64,000 nt of DNA from JBLXBZ01 sp048265185 (GTDB lineage: Bacteria; Pseudomonadota; Alphaproteobacteria; Rhizobiales; Stappiaceae). Made by a program: the position numbers and the translations under genes. Positions 50,453-59,579 of the stretch are shown one piece after another (the stretch's first letter is position 1; every line of letters starts with the position of its first letter). The stretch covers positions 124,001-188,000 of the forward strand of contig JBLXBZ010000006.1 of assembly GCA_048265185.1 (NCBI GenBank). The letters are read 5' to 3'. The notes beneath the pieces were generated by a model. It was not told the origin of the DNA. It was given only the letters and a program-made list of their open reading frames with translations, and ran no database searches.

Positions 50453-51198
50453 AGTTAAGACTGATCCCTGTTTTGCTGATTGCCGTTGGCGCGTTGTTGA
50501 CGTTGAAGCTGCTCGGGTTGGTGATGACAGGACATTACGCGATTTTACCGGTTCCAACAGCTTTCGCGCAGCAAGAGGCGCCAGAAGCTGAAGCGCAGGG
50601 ACAAGCAGAGCGGGAGGGCGCGCCGAAGCCATTGCCCGACGGAGCCGCTCTGGATGGACCGTCGTCCTTGGCTCCGGGGGCGGGCAATGAAGGTCTGCCG
50701 GCCGGGCTGGAGCTTGGCGGTTCTTCTACAGAGCGTAAGGTGCTGGAGAGCTTGAGCGAGCGACGCCGGGATCTGGATAAGCGCGACAAACAAAATATAT
50801 TGCGTGACGAGCTTTTGAAAGCGACTGAACGGCGCATTGAAGAGAAAGTCAAACGGCTGGAAGCTCTGGAGCAACGTTTGACGGCGTTGCAATCGGCTGA
50901 GGAGACGAAGGCGGCGCAAGAGATCAAAGATCTCGTCATTATGTATGAATCAATGAAGCCGAAAGACGCCGCCCGTATTTTTGATCGTCTGGATTCGGAA
51001 GTTTTGTTGAAAGTGGCTTCAGAAATGAAACCGCGGAAAATGGCGGGAATTCTCGCCGCCATGTCGCCCGACGTGGCGCAAAAGCTTACAGTGGCTCTGG
51101 CGAAGGGGCAAACGGGCGCGCAGCCGGCGCCTCTTGCGCCCGGCGGGGCTGGCCAGCCCGCCTCGACCGCGGATCTTCCCAAAATTCAGGGAAACTAA
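50449..51198 (+). CDS. motE: MotE-family motility protein
   Basis: A 249-residue protein with an N-terminal signal/anchor (LIPVLLIAVGALLTLKLLGL), a Pro/Ala-rich low-complexity segment, a coiled coil (residues about 100-160: LESLSERRRDLDKRDKQ) and the C-terminal MgtE-N-like motif KDAARIFDRLDSEVLLKVAS with MKPRKMAGILAAM. From memory, MotE in Sinorhizobium is a periplasmic chaperone for the stator protein MotC. The GTG start overlaps the previous stop by 4 bp. Confidence 0.83.
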   Translation: MKLRLIPVLLIAVGALLTLKLLGLVMTGHYAILPVPTAFAQQEAPEAEAQGQAEREGAPKPLPDGAALDGPSSLAPGAGNEGLPAGLELGGSSTERKVLESLSERRRDLDKRDKQNILRDELLKATERRIEEKVKRLEALEQRLTALQSAEETKAAQEIKDLVIMYESMKPKDAARIFDRLDSEVLLKVASEMKPRKMAGILAAMSPDVAQKLTVALAKGQTGAQPAPLAPGGAGQPASTADLPKIQGN

Positions 51199-51345
51199 CC
51201 GCTGTTCTTAAGCATGTGTAAGCGCACGTTAAGTCTGTAGTGGTAATTTGCCGAATATAAGGTGAAAATGGACGCGGCGATTTTGAAAAAATTGCCGCGG
51301 ATCGAAAGTATGTTTGGCGATGACTATTGAACCACGAGGCGCATT

Positions 51346-54300
51346 GTGAACGCGATAAGGCGGGCTGGTCGGATAACGTCAGAAGCGACACGTGATTTTT
51401 CTGGCTGCCTCTGTAGGCGGCTATGGGCGCGCGTCTGGCTGTTTTGCGCGGCGCTTTTGGCGGCCTCGCTCTTTTCGCTGCATGCTGCGTCGGCGGCGTA
51501 TCTCAAGGCGGATCTTTCCGCTGTTCAGGAAGAGGGATATGCGCGTCTGATCTTGACGTTTCCCGAGCTTACGCTTTTGCCCTCCTATGACGCCTCCTTG
51601 ACCAATGGCGTTCTGCGCGTTTCGTTTCGCGATCCGGTGGCGATTGAAGTCAGTCAAATTCCTTTAGCTCTTCCAGATTATATTTCCATCGCAAGACGTG
51701 ATCCGGACGGATCCGCCGTGCGTTTCGCTCTTACTCAGGAATTACGCATCAACACTATGGAAGCGGGTGAGCGCCTGTTTATCGACCTCTTGCCGCGCGA
51801 TTGGGTTGGGCTGCCGCCGGGGTTGCCGGAAGATGTGGTTAAAGAGTTGGCCGAGCGCGCAGCCGACGCTTTAAGCAAGGCGCGCGCGCTAGAGCTTGCG
51901 CAAGCCACTCGAAAAGAGAAGGCGCCGGAAGTAAACCTTCGGGTGGGATATCATCCAACTTTTACGCGTCTGAGTTTCGATTGGTCTTTGCCTTTTGACA
52001 CGGCCTTTGTTCGCGAGGGGGACTTGGTCAAGTTAACCTTTAGTCATGACGCTCCCATAGATTTGATGGCGTTAAAGCGGCAGAAACCGCCGGGTCTTGT
52101 TGACGCGACATCATTTTCTGACAACGGTAAACTTAAAATTTTAATGCGAATTGATCCTTCGGTCGATGTTCGCGCGTTTCGGGAGGACGCGAGTTATATT
52201 GTTGACGTGACGCCTCATTCGATGCCGCAAGACGTGGTCAATGATGCAATCGACAGCCAGCTTGATCCTGACCTTCCTGAAGGCGCGCGCGAGTTGGTGA
52301 CGGCCCCAGCCGAAAGCTCTGCGTCAACAGTTGAGGGACAGCCGGCGCGTAGGGTGGAGGAGCAGAGCGCCGTGAAAACCGCTCCTGTAGTTAATGCTGC
52401 TCTCAATGAGAAGGCTACGCCTTCAACTTCAGGTGAAGAACTTGACATACCGCCTGCGATTGACGTTGAGGCGGATGGTGATCCTCAAATTACGAAAGCT
52501 CTTGCGCCGCCACAGCCCGCGGCGGGGCCTGAGACGCCGCCCGAAGATCACGACATGGCCGAGCGCCGGTTCGTTCCGGCTGAAGCGCGTAGAATCGGCG
52601 ACACCGTTCGGGTGGTTTTTCCTTTTGCAGATCCGGTTTCTTCCGCAGTTTTCAAGCGTAATGATACAATTTGGATGATTTTTGACACGGACGCTCCGAT
52701 TGATATTCGCGGTATGCGCACCGTTTTGGGGCCCGATGCGGAAACGGTCGAGTTGACTTCAGAAAGTGGCCGACAAGTTCTGCGAGTTGACCTTTCAAAA
52801 GACGCTTTGACGACGATTGGAGTTGATGGAAGCTCATGGGTGTTGACGATCGGAGATATTATTCTTGAACCGTCTCGTCCTTTGCGCGTTGAGCGCAACG
52901 TGCGTAGCGATGGGGGAGGGATTTTACGAATTCCCTTTGACGAGCCGCAAAACGTATATGAACTCACAGATCCAGTTGTGGGCGACACCATTTATGTGGT
53001 CACGGGATTTGGTCCGGCGCGCGGGGTAATAAAGTCGCAAAAATTCGTGGATCTCGAGACTTTGCAGTCCGCCCAAGGCGTTGCCGCTGTTGGTCGTAGC
53101 GATCATCTGCAAGTGAAGCTTTTGGGAAGCGCTATTGTTTTTGAGCGTCCCGAGGGGTTGAATTTATCGAACCGTGAGTTGAAGGGCGGCTCGTCTTTTT
53201 TGCGCGGTTTGGGGGATCCAACACGCGTTAGCTACATTGATTTGAGTTCAGTCTTGACGTCGGGAACGCCTGATCTTCAGAAGCGAGTGAGAGAGGTGCG
53301 GCAGCAGGTTTCATCTGCTTCCGAGCCTGAAGAGCGGCAAAGACTTCATATGGAGCTTGGGCGGCTCTATTTGGCCCATGGTTTCGCTCAGGAAGCGCTT
53401 GGCGTTATGAAATTGGCGGCGGAGGAGGCGCCGGCTCTGGAAAGCGAGGCGAATTTCAACTTGCTCATGGGGGCGGCGCAACAGCTGGCAAGCCGCCCGG
53501 TTGAGGCTTTGGAGTTTTTGAACTTACCTGCATTGAAAAACAGTCCGGATGCGGCGGTTTGGCAAATGATGGCTGCAGCTGAATTGAATGATTGGGCGGA
53601 TGCGCGTTTGTCCATCCCGCGCGCGCAGGCCGTGATAGGCAGCTACCCACCATCAGTTCAAGTGGAGTTTAACCTCGATGCGGCGCAGGCTATGGTTGAA
53701 ATTAACGACTTTGGCGCCGCCACTGAAATTTTGGCGGAAATCGACCCAAGTATGATCGAGCGCGATCAAGCCGCAAGATATGATATTTTACGTGGACGGG
53801 TGGCGGACGCTTCTGGGCGATCATTGGAGGCGCTAAGAGCTTATGAAGTCGTGCAGCGCTCAGGGGATCGTCCACGCGCCGCCGAAGCCGGCTATCGTGC
53901 GTTGAGGATTAAATATCGCGATGGCGACCTTTCAACCGCTGACGCTATAGATGAATTGGTTGGTTTGGCGGCGTCATGGCGCGGCGATGAAACGGAATTG
54001 AAAACTTTGCGTTTTCTGGCTCAGCTCTATGCCGCTCAGAAAGAGTATCGCAGCGCTTTTGAAGTGATGCGCGCCGCCGTACAGGCGGATCCCGGAGCGA
54101 CGACGACCAGATTGCTGCAGGATGAAATGGAGGAGGTTTTCGCGAAGTTGTTTCATGACGGCGGGGCCGACGACATGGATCCGGTGAAAGCGTTGGCGCT
54201 TTTTTATGATTTTCGAGAGTTGATGCCCATTGGACGCAAGGGCGACGACATGGTGCGCAAACTTGCCAACCGGCTGGTGTCGATGGATCTTCTGGCGCAA

Positions 54301-55011
54301 GCGGGGGAGTTGTTGCAGCATCAAGTCGACAACAGGTTGAAAGGCGCCGCGCGCGCGCAAATCGCGGCGGATCTTGCAGTTGTTTATCTGATGAACCGTA
54401 AACCAGAGCAGGCTTTGCGTGTTCTTGCGCGTACGCGGCAGGCGCAATTACCCAGGGAATTGGAGCGGCAACGTAATATTGTCGAGGCGCGAGCCTTGAC
54501 GGAAAGCGGCCGGCCGGAAATTGCTCTTGAGATTGTGCGCAATATGCGAGGCTCCGATGTGCAGAGGCTGCGCGCGGACACGCTTTGGGCGGCGCAAAGT
54601 TGGCGGCTTGCGGGTGAAGAGCTTGAAAGCCTTCATGGCGCGCGCTGGTCCGATAGCATTCCTTTGGGAGAAACGGAGCGAAGCGACATCTTGCGGGCCG
54701 CCATCGCCTATTCTCTCGCCGAAGATGAGTTCAGCTTGCAACGCTTGCAGTCTAAGTTTTCCAGAAAAATGAGCGATAGCGAACAAGCGGAAGCTTTTGA
54801 CATAGTGACGCGCCCGGGGGAGGAGCGCGGGGTGGAGTTTATGTCGGTCGCGAATGCGCTGGAAAATATTGACTCTCTTGATACGTTTTTGCGCGAGTAC
54901 CAGCGCCAGTACCTTAGCGCGCCCTCCACGGCGGAAGCTTATGGGGGTAAACCGGCCGAGCTTGAGCAGTCGCGGGCGCCTTCAATGGATGTGGCGCAAG
55001 CCTCAAGGTAG
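51346..55011 (+). CDS. Large TPR-repeat envelope protein in the fliL-fliM operon
   Basis: A 1,221-residue exported protein. A signal sequence (VWLFCAALLAASLFSLHAAS) is followed by a beta-rich N-terminal half (about 50-590) with AMIN-like repeats (YARLILTFPELTLLPSY, VRVVFPFADPVSSAVFKRND), then a helical half (about 640-1190) of TPR units (EPEERQRLHMELGRLYLAHG, EYRSAFEVMRAAVQADPG, ALRVLARTRQAQLPRELER). GTG start at 51346 with GAGG six bases upstream. It follows motE by 147 bp. It is probably a periplasmic motor or stator accessory protein, but this is inference from location. Confidence 0.75.
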   Translation: MNAIRRAGRITSEATRDFSGCLCRRLWARVWLFCAALLAASLFSLHAASAAYLKADLSAVQEEGYARLILTFPELTLLPSYDASLTNGVLRVSFRDPVAIEVSQIPLALPDYISIARRDPDGSAVRFALTQELRINTMEAGERLFIDLLPRDWVGLPPGLPEDVVKELAERAADALSKARALELAQATRKEKAPEVNLRVGYHPTFTRLSFDWSLPFDTAFVREGDLVKLTFSHDAPIDLMALKRQKPPGLVDATSFSDNGKLKILMRIDPSVDVRAFREDASYIVDVTPHSMPQDVVNDAIDSQLDPDLPEGARELVTAPAESSASTVEGQPARRVEEQSAVKTAPVVNAALNEKATPSTSGEELDIPPAIDVEADGDPQITKALAPPQPAAGPETPPEDHDMAERRFVPAEARRIGDTVRVVFPFADPVSSAVFKRNDTIWMIFDTDAPIDIRGMRTVLGPDAETVELTSESGRQVLRVDLSKDALTTIGVDGSSWVLTIGDIILEPSRPLRVERNVRSDGGGILRIPFDEPQNVYELTDPVVGDTIYVVTGFGPARGVIKSQKFVDLETLQSAQGVAAVGRSDHLQVKLLGSAIVFERPEGLNLSNRELKGGSSFLRGLGDPTRVSYIDLSSVLTSGTPDLQKRVREVRQQVSSASEPEERQRLHMELGRLYLAHGFAQEALGVMKLAAEEAPALESEANFNLLMGAAQQLASRPVEALEFLNLPALKNSPDAAVWQMMAAAELNDWADARLSIPRAQAVIGSYPPSVQVEFNLDAAQAMVEINDFGAATEILAEIDPSMIERDQAARYDILRGRVADASGRSLEALRAYEVVQRSGDRPRAAEAGYRALRIKYRDGDLSTADAIDELVGLAASWRGDETELKTLRFLAQLYAAQKEYRSAFEVMRAAVQADPGATTTRLLQDEMEEVFAKLFHDGGADDMDPVKALALFYDFRELMPIGRKGDDMVRKLANRLVSMDLLAQAGELLQHQVDNRLKGAARAQIAADLAVVYLMNRKPEQALRVLARTRQAQLPRELERQRNIVEARALTESGRPEIALEIVRNMRGSDVQRLRADTLWAAQSWRLAGEELESLHGARWSDSIPLGETERSDILRAAIAYSLAEDEFSLQRLQSKFSRKMSDSEQAEAFDIVTRPGEERGVEFMSVANALENIDSLDTFLREYQRQYLSAPSTAEAYGGKPAELEQSRAPSMDVAQASR

Positions 55012-55089
55012 TTGAGTGGCGGGGCGTGAATATTGCTCGTGATGGGCGCCAAGCATAAGCACGCGCGTTTATGTTCTGGTTCTTGTGTC

Positions 55090-55935
55090 TCAACCGACGC
55101 CAAAACTGCGAACCAGACTTCCCGCGATCAGATTCCAACCGTCCACCAGAACGAAGAAGATAAGTTTGAACGGCAGTGAAATCACCACTGGCGGCAGCAT
55201 CATCATGCCCATGGACATCAGCACCGAAGCGATGACGAGGTCAATAATCAGGAATGGCAAATAAAGTAGAAAGCCGATTTCGAAAGCGCGGCGCAATTCG
55301 CTGATCATGAAAGCTGGAACCAGCACGCGCAGACTAAGGTCTTCGGGCGTGGCGGGCGGCTCTTCGCCGGACAGTTCGATGAAAAGCGCCAGATCTTTTT
55401 CACGCACGTTGCGGCGCATGAATTCGGAAAAGGGCACAGAGGCCTGTTCGAAGGCCTGATCCATTTCGATCGTGCCTTCTATGAGAGGCTGAACGCCAGC
55501 TTCATACGCCTGTTCAAATGTTGGCGCCATGATGAAGGCCGTTAGAAACAGCGCCAGGCTGGTCATCACCGCGTTTGGCGGCGCGGTTTGCAGACCGATG
55601 GCTGTGCGTAGCAGTGATAGCACCACGACAATACGCGTGAAGCTGGTGACCATGACCAAAATTGACGGAGCCAGAGAAAGCACCGTCATCAAAGCGACGA
55701 TTTGAACCGCCCGCTCTGTTAATGACGACCCTTCGCCAAAGCCGATGGTTAATTCTTGCGCGTTCACCAATGATGATGAAAGCGAAAAGCTTGTAAGAGC
55801 GAGTAGAAAAACTGCTGCGCGAAAGAAACACGTCCCGTGGCCGTTGGAGGCCATGGACTTGAACTTGGCGGGAAGGGGGGACGGCTCATTTGAGGAGAAC
55901 GGCCGCCGAGAGCGGCGACCGTATGAGAGAGACAT
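55090..55935 (-). CDS. fliP: Flagellar export apparatus protein FliP
   Basis: A 281-residue export-gate protein with four hydrophobic spans and FliP signatures: MTSFTRIVVVLSLLRTAIGL, PPNAVMTSLALFLTAFIM, LLPPVVISLPFKLIFFVLVD and the end WNLIAGSLVRSFGVG. It has a cleavable signal (FLLALTSFSLSSSLVNAQ). It is the core of the type III export gate with FliQ and FliR, whose genes are 3-4 kb away. The ATG at 55935 touches the fliO stop; the ATG at 55854 has no better ribosome site. Confidence 0.93.
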   Translation of the reverse strand: MSLSYGRRSRRPFSSNEPSPLPAKFKSMASNGHGTCFFRAAVFLLALTSFSLSSSLVNAQELTIGFGEGSSLTERAVQIVALMTVLSLAPSILVMVTSFTRIVVVLSLLRTAIGLQTAPPNAVMTSLALFLTAFIMAPTFEQAYEAGVQPLIEGTIEMDQAFEQASVPFSEFMRRNVREKDLALFIELSGEEPPATPEDLSLRVLVPAFMISELRRAFEIGFLLYLPFLIIDLVIASVLMSMGMMMLPPVVISLPFKLIFFVLVDGWNLIAGSLVRSFGVG

Positions 55936-57660
55936 TTATTTTGGCTCGCTGATTTCGTTTAAGAGCTTCGCCATTTCTTCTTCAATCGCGTCTATGGTGA
56001 CGCCGCCGTCCTTTTTTGCGTCCGTATCCGCTGAAGGCGTTGGCGATAGGGACACCGAACCCATTGAGGCTTGAGGCGCGGCGGCGGCGCTGGTGGTCGT
56101 CGCCGTCGCCGGCTGAACGCTGACGCTTGGAGCGGCTTGGGTTTGGCGAGGCGCTTCACCGCGCTGGCTGTTCTGCGTGGGGCGAACATCGGAAAGGGAC
56201 GCGTTGGCGCTTGTTGCATTTGAAGCGCTGGTATCCTGTTTTGCAGCTAAGGAAGAGAAAAGACTTTCTTCCAATTGCTTTGACAGAATTTCCGTTTCCG
56301 TCCCTGACCCCGTGGGGTGGTCGGTGGGCGCTTTGACTTCCGGTGACGTCTTTGGCGTCGTGGCGGTCTCGTCTTGGCGGGTGAACAGGCTAGCGGCTTT
56401 CGCCGCCGGGCCGGACGAGGGCGGCGTTAAATTGCGGCGTTGCGGCGCTGCGGCGTGCTCGGAGGCGGCTCTGGGCTCACTCCTGTGATGGTCTTGAGAC
56501 GCGGCGGCGGGGGCGGAGGATGGTTCCGATTTAGCGTCGCCGGTTCTGGTATAGTCTCTGCCGGGCGTTGGTCGGACTTGCTGATCGCGGCCAAGGCCTG
56601 CGACGGCGGCGCCGGCCGCGGCTACGGATGCGCCAGCGCGTTGCATGCCGGAAGGGCTTATTGGATCATTGCTTTTGGGAGAAGCATTAGATCTTCCCAT
56701 GGACGCTGCGGCCACGTCGAGCGGCCCGCGCGGCGAGGTCGCCGTTTTCTGCGCTGGCTTCGGCGTTTCCACTCTGCTTTGCGCTGCGCGTTCAGCTTGA
56801 GCGCCCCCGCGTGGCCGAAGCCATGCGTTGCCTGAATCTGATTGGCTGTTGTCGTCAGGATAGGATGCGGAAGAATGCGCGGCGGGGGCAGGGGTCGTCT
56901 TATGCGCCGCCGGAGCAGAGACTGAGTGTCCTGAAGCGGGGCGCTGACGAGCCGCGGGAGTGGAAGCTGATCCGCTTGCGCCGGCTTGTTCTTGCGCGAA
57001 GGCTTGGTTACGCGCAGACTGGCTGTAGCGTCGTTCAGCTGCGGGCGCAGGCCGCGCCTGTGGTCGCGAAGCCGCTTCCGCTGGCCGTGGAGCCGGTTCC
57101 GCTGGAGCTGCGGGTTTAGGCGCGGCGTGTTCTGCTTCCGGTTCTTTGTGAGTTACATTGACGGTTTGCTCCAGATAATTTGCCTGAAGCGTCTCGTCAT
57201 CGTAAATGTCGTGAGGGGGCTGCGCTGGTTCGCTCGCGTTTTCTGCATAAGCGACCGCGCTCACCGGCGCCCGGGGCGCAGGATCTTGTTCGTTCGCCGC
57301 GGCGGCTGGTCGCTGACTTTGATTTTGCGCGTGCCTTGGATAATTGGCGCCGACCGGAACGCCGCGCACGATGTTCTGCTCAACGACCACGTCGCTGGGC
57401 CCGCCCACCAATATTAAATGCTCTATATTGTCCCGGCGCACAAGAATGAGGCGCCGTCGCGCGTCCAGCGCCGTCGCGTCCATAATGGCGATGCGTGGCT
57501 GACGGTTTCTGTTTCCAACGAAACGCGATCCCGTGACACGCCGTAGCACCCAGACAAATACTGCAATCAACGCGAGTACGATAAGCACCGCAATGAAAAA
57601 TTGAACGCCGCGAGCAAAGCCCGGGTCTATTTCGAAGGTGTCAACCAGCCATTCGATCAT
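55936..57660 (-). CDS. fliO: FliO-like export protein with a long disordered tail
   Basis: A 574-residue protein. Residues 1-110 are the FliO core: one membrane span (FIAVLIVLALIAVFVWVLRR) and the soluble strand set PRIAIMDATALDARRRLILV, RRDNIEHLILVGGPSDVVVE, which is diagnostic. About 440 residues then follow that are Ala/Pro/Ser-rich and disordered, closed by a short acidic helix (DAIEEEMAKLLNEI). E. coli FliO is about 120 residues. FliO helps assemble FliP. The next gene, fliP, begins right at its stop. Confidence 0.88.
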   Translation of the reverse strand: MIEWLVDTFEIDPGFARGVQFFIAVLIVLALIAVFVWVLRRVTGSRFVGNRNRQPRIAIMDATALDARRRLILVRRDNIEHLILVGGPSDVVVEQNIVRGVPVGANYPRHAQNQSQRPAAAANEQDPAPRAPVSAVAYAENASEPAQPPHDIYDDETLQANYLEQTVNVTHKEPEAEHAAPKPAAPAEPAPRPAEAASRPQARPAPAAERRYSQSARNQAFAQEQAGASGSASTPAARQRPASGHSVSAPAAHKTTPAPAAHSSASYPDDNSQSDSGNAWLRPRGGAQAERAAQSRVETPKPAQKTATSPRGPLDVAAASMGRSNASPKSNDPISPSGMQRAGASVAAAGAAVAGLGRDQQVRPTPGRDYTRTGDAKSEPSSAPAAASQDHHRSEPRAASEHAAAPQRRNLTPPSSGPAAKAASLFTRQDETATTPKTSPEVKAPTDHPTGSGTETEILSKQLEESLFSSLAAKQDTSASNATSANASLSDVRPTQNSQRGEAPRQTQAAPSVSVQPATATTTSAAAAPQASMGSVSLSPTPSADTDAKKDGGVTIDAIEEEMAKLLNEISEPK

Positions 57661-58157
57661 TCGAACAGAGCCTCTCTACGCTATCTGGTTTTCAGGGGCG
57701 TTGCGCTGATGCGCAGCCCATGCGAATCCATTCATAAGTTAATATAACAAAATTCTTAATCTATGTGGCAGTTCATGCGGAATCTGTCCACGCAGAAGAT
57801 CGAGTTCACTCTTTGAGGGTTCTGCTGCAAGGTAATTTTGATGTCCAATTTTATTTTTAAATTTAAAGGCTTACGATTTTTTTAATCTTGAAAATCGCGC
57901 TTTTCGAGATTCTTGATGAGATCGATGTGGAGCGCGAATTCGCATATTGCGCGTCAGAAACACGAATCATTCGACTTGGAAAGATTAACGGGCCCCGGCA
58001 GTTTTTACCTGACGCGTTGTGCGAAGTACTCCGCTCGCATGCGGTTTTCTCGTGGTTTTTGGCGGGAAAAAAGGGTGGCTCCCATAGGTTTCATGGGCGT
58101 GGAAAATTTTACGATTAAGGCGACGGCGGCGTGAAAATATTACTATTTGGTTAATCG

Positions 58158-58172
58158 TTAACCATTCATTAA
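58158..58172. promoter_or_regulatory. Perfect CtrA-type box upstream of flgB
   Basis: TTAA-CCATTCA-TTAA, an exact TTAA-N7-TTAA, preceded by another TTAA at 58151. It lies just upstream of a TATAAT -10. Confidence 0.65.
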
Positions 58173-58175
58173 CCC

Positions 58176-58181
58176 TATAAT
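58176..58181 (+). promoter_or_regulatory. -10 element TATAAT of the flgB operon
   Basis: A consensus TATAAT 4 bases after the CtrA box. The transcript would start near 58188, giving a leader of about 78 bases to flgB. Confidence 0.55.
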
Positions 58182-58196
58182 GGGCAGAATTTGCCC
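58182..58196. promoter_or_regulatory. ftr-like inverted repeat overlapping the flgB start site
   Basis: GGGCAG-AAT-TTGCCC, nine of twelve positions matching the perfect ftr-like sites and with the same N3 spacing. It sits on the expected transcription start, a position where binding would block rather than activate. Confidence 0.45.
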
Positions 58197-58265
58197 AGTT
58201 AACTACTCGCTTTTTTGCGTCAATGGAACGTTCTGAAGCTCTTTCGCCGATAGGGATGCTTGTGG

Positions 58266-58682
58266 ATGTCGATAGCTGATTTGCCGATTTTTCAGGCCTT
58301 GAAAACCAAAATGAGTTGGCATCAATCCCGTCAGGGCGTGTTGGCGGCGAATATCGCCAATGCGGACACCCCTGAGTATCGAAGTCAGGATCTGAAACAG
58401 GTTGACTTTCGCGCTCACCTGAAAAGCGGCTCTTCGTCAATCGCCACCGCCGCAACGTCGAGCAAGCATTTGCGGGTGAATATTGACGGCGGGCAAGGGG
58501 GCGAGGCTTTCAAGAAAGTTGACACACGGTCTTTCGAGGTGACGCCTGACGGCAATAGCGTGGTTCTTGAAGAGCAAATGATGAAGGTGACGCAAAACCA
58601 AATGGACTTTCAGGCGGCTGCGACCCTCTACTCACGCGGACTTGGTTTGATCCGCACGGCCATTTCACGCGGCGGAAGCTGA
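58266..58682 (+). CDS. flgB: Flagellar proximal rod protein FlgB
   Basis: A 138-residue rod protein. N-terminal SIADLPIFQALKTKMSWHQS and NIANADTPEYRSQDLKQVDF, with C-terminal QNQMDFQAAATLYSRGLGLI, match FlgB. It builds the proximal rod above the MS ring. The ATG at 58266 is used, with AGGGA about 11 bases upstream; TTG at 58260 is in frame. First gene of the operon flgB-flgC-fliE-fliQ-fliR-flhB; flgC follows after 29 bp. Confidence 0.93.
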   Translation: MSIADLPIFQALKTKMSWHQSRQGVLAANIANADTPEYRSQDLKQVDFRAHLKSGSSSIATAATSSKHLRVNIDGGQGGEAFKKVDTRSFEVTPDGNSVVLEEQMMKVTQNQMDFQAAATLYSRGLGLIRTAISRGGS

Positions 58683-58711
58683 CGCTGCATTTTGCAAGGA
58701 GCGCTAAGCTC

Positions 58712-59122
58712 ATGGATTTTCTTAAATCAATTTTTGTCGCCGCCACCGGGTTGCGCGCTCAAAATGGACGGATGAGGGTGATCGCCGAGAATATCGCTAA
58801 TGCGGATTCTACGGGGCGAACGCCTGAGGAAGATCCTTATCGTCGAAAAATTCCAACTTTCGCCGCAACCTTTGACAAAGAGCTTGAGGCTGAGGTCGTG
58901 CGCCTTGGCGAGATTGAAGAAGATCGCAGCGACTTCAAGGTTCGTTATGAGCCAGGTCACCCGGCCGCCGATGAAAAGGGTTACGTTCTCTTCCCCAATG
59001 TGAACACTTTGATCGAGACGGTGGATATGCGCGAAGCCCAGCGGTCTTATGAGGCTAATCTAAACGTGATCCAAACATCGCGCCGTATGTTGCAAAGAAC
59101 TATCGACATCTTGCGCGCGTGA
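58712..59122 (+). CDS. flgC: Flagellar proximal rod protein FlgC
   Basis: A 136-residue rod protein with FlgC motifs FVAATGLRAQNGRMRVIAEN, NIANADSTGRTP near the start and the conserved EPGHPAADEKGYVLFPNVN block, ending AQRSYEANLNVIQTSRRMLQ. Short length and the GYVLFPNVN block separate it from other rod proteins. AAGGAG ribosome site 11 bases before the ATG. It builds the proximal rod with FlgB and FliE. Confidence 0.95.
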   Translation: MDFLKSIFVAATGLRAQNGRMRVIAENIANADSTGRTPEEDPYRRKIPTFAATFDKELEAEVVRLGEIEEDRSDFKVRYEPGHPAADEKGYVLFPNVNTLIETVDMREAQRSYEANLNVIQTSRRMLQRTIDILRA

Positions 59123-59221
59123 TGAAGCAGGAACTGGCGAGCGCCTTGGGCGCCGCGTAAGCTGAAGCCGCCGTGAAACGGCGCGTAAAACATCGTTTAA
59201 CTCCGGCAGAAAGTATTGGCC

Positions 59222-59530
59222 ATGTCGACACCAACCATCGCCGCCAACGCCTATCGCACCGCCTCCGACCTTGCAAAGCAGGTGAAGCCTGAAGCGGAAA
59301 ACTCCGAAGGAAAGCCAGACTTCGGCGGAATGCTGCGTTCTGCGGTCGCTGACGTGGTGGATCAGGGGCGGGTGACGGATGTGAAATCCATGGATATGGT
59401 TCAGGGTAAGGCGGATGTAGTTGATGTGGTGACCGCGATAGCGGAGACTGAGGTTGCCATGGAGACCTTGGTTTCGGTGCGGGATCGCGTTATTTCCGCT
59501 TATCAGGAAATTTTGCGAATGCCGATCTAA
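59222..59530 (+). CDS. fliE: Flagellar hook-basal body complex protein FliE
   Basis: A 102-residue protein. The C-terminal half (VVDVVTAIAETEVAMETLVS, RDRVISAYQEILRMPI) is the FliE signature, with the N-terminal part polar. FliE links the MS ring to the proximal rod. The ATG at 59222 has no strong ribosome site beyond GGCAGAAAG; TTG at 59216 is in frame. It is 99 bp after flgC and 49 bp before fliQ. Confidence 0.92.
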   Translation: MSTPTIAANAYRTASDLAKQVKPEAENSEGKPDFGGMLRSAVADVVDQGRVTDVKSMDMVQGKADVVDVVTAIAETEVAMETLVSVRDRVISAYQEILRMPI

Positions 59531-59579
59531 ATCATTTATAAATGAGCGCGAATCTTTGGAAATATAGGAGTGCGCCAAC

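Larger units (their letters stand above)
57661..58265. other. Divergent intergenic region fliO / flgB
   Basis: 605 bp with no gene supported. The right-hand 110 bp carries the flgB operon promoter: CtrA box, TATAAT and an inverted repeat. The fliO promoter must lie in the left part, where I can name only AT-rich sequence (57735-57765). Confidence 0.65.

Noticed and set aside
56127..57449. Several plus-strand open frames of about 90-143 codons opposite the FliO tail
   Set aside because: They arise from GC-rich low-complexity coding on the other strand, are Arg/Cys-rich and have no support.
57888..58134. Short plus-strand frames between fliO and flgB
   Set aside because: No ribosome site and no family character; they overlap the AT-rich promoter region.
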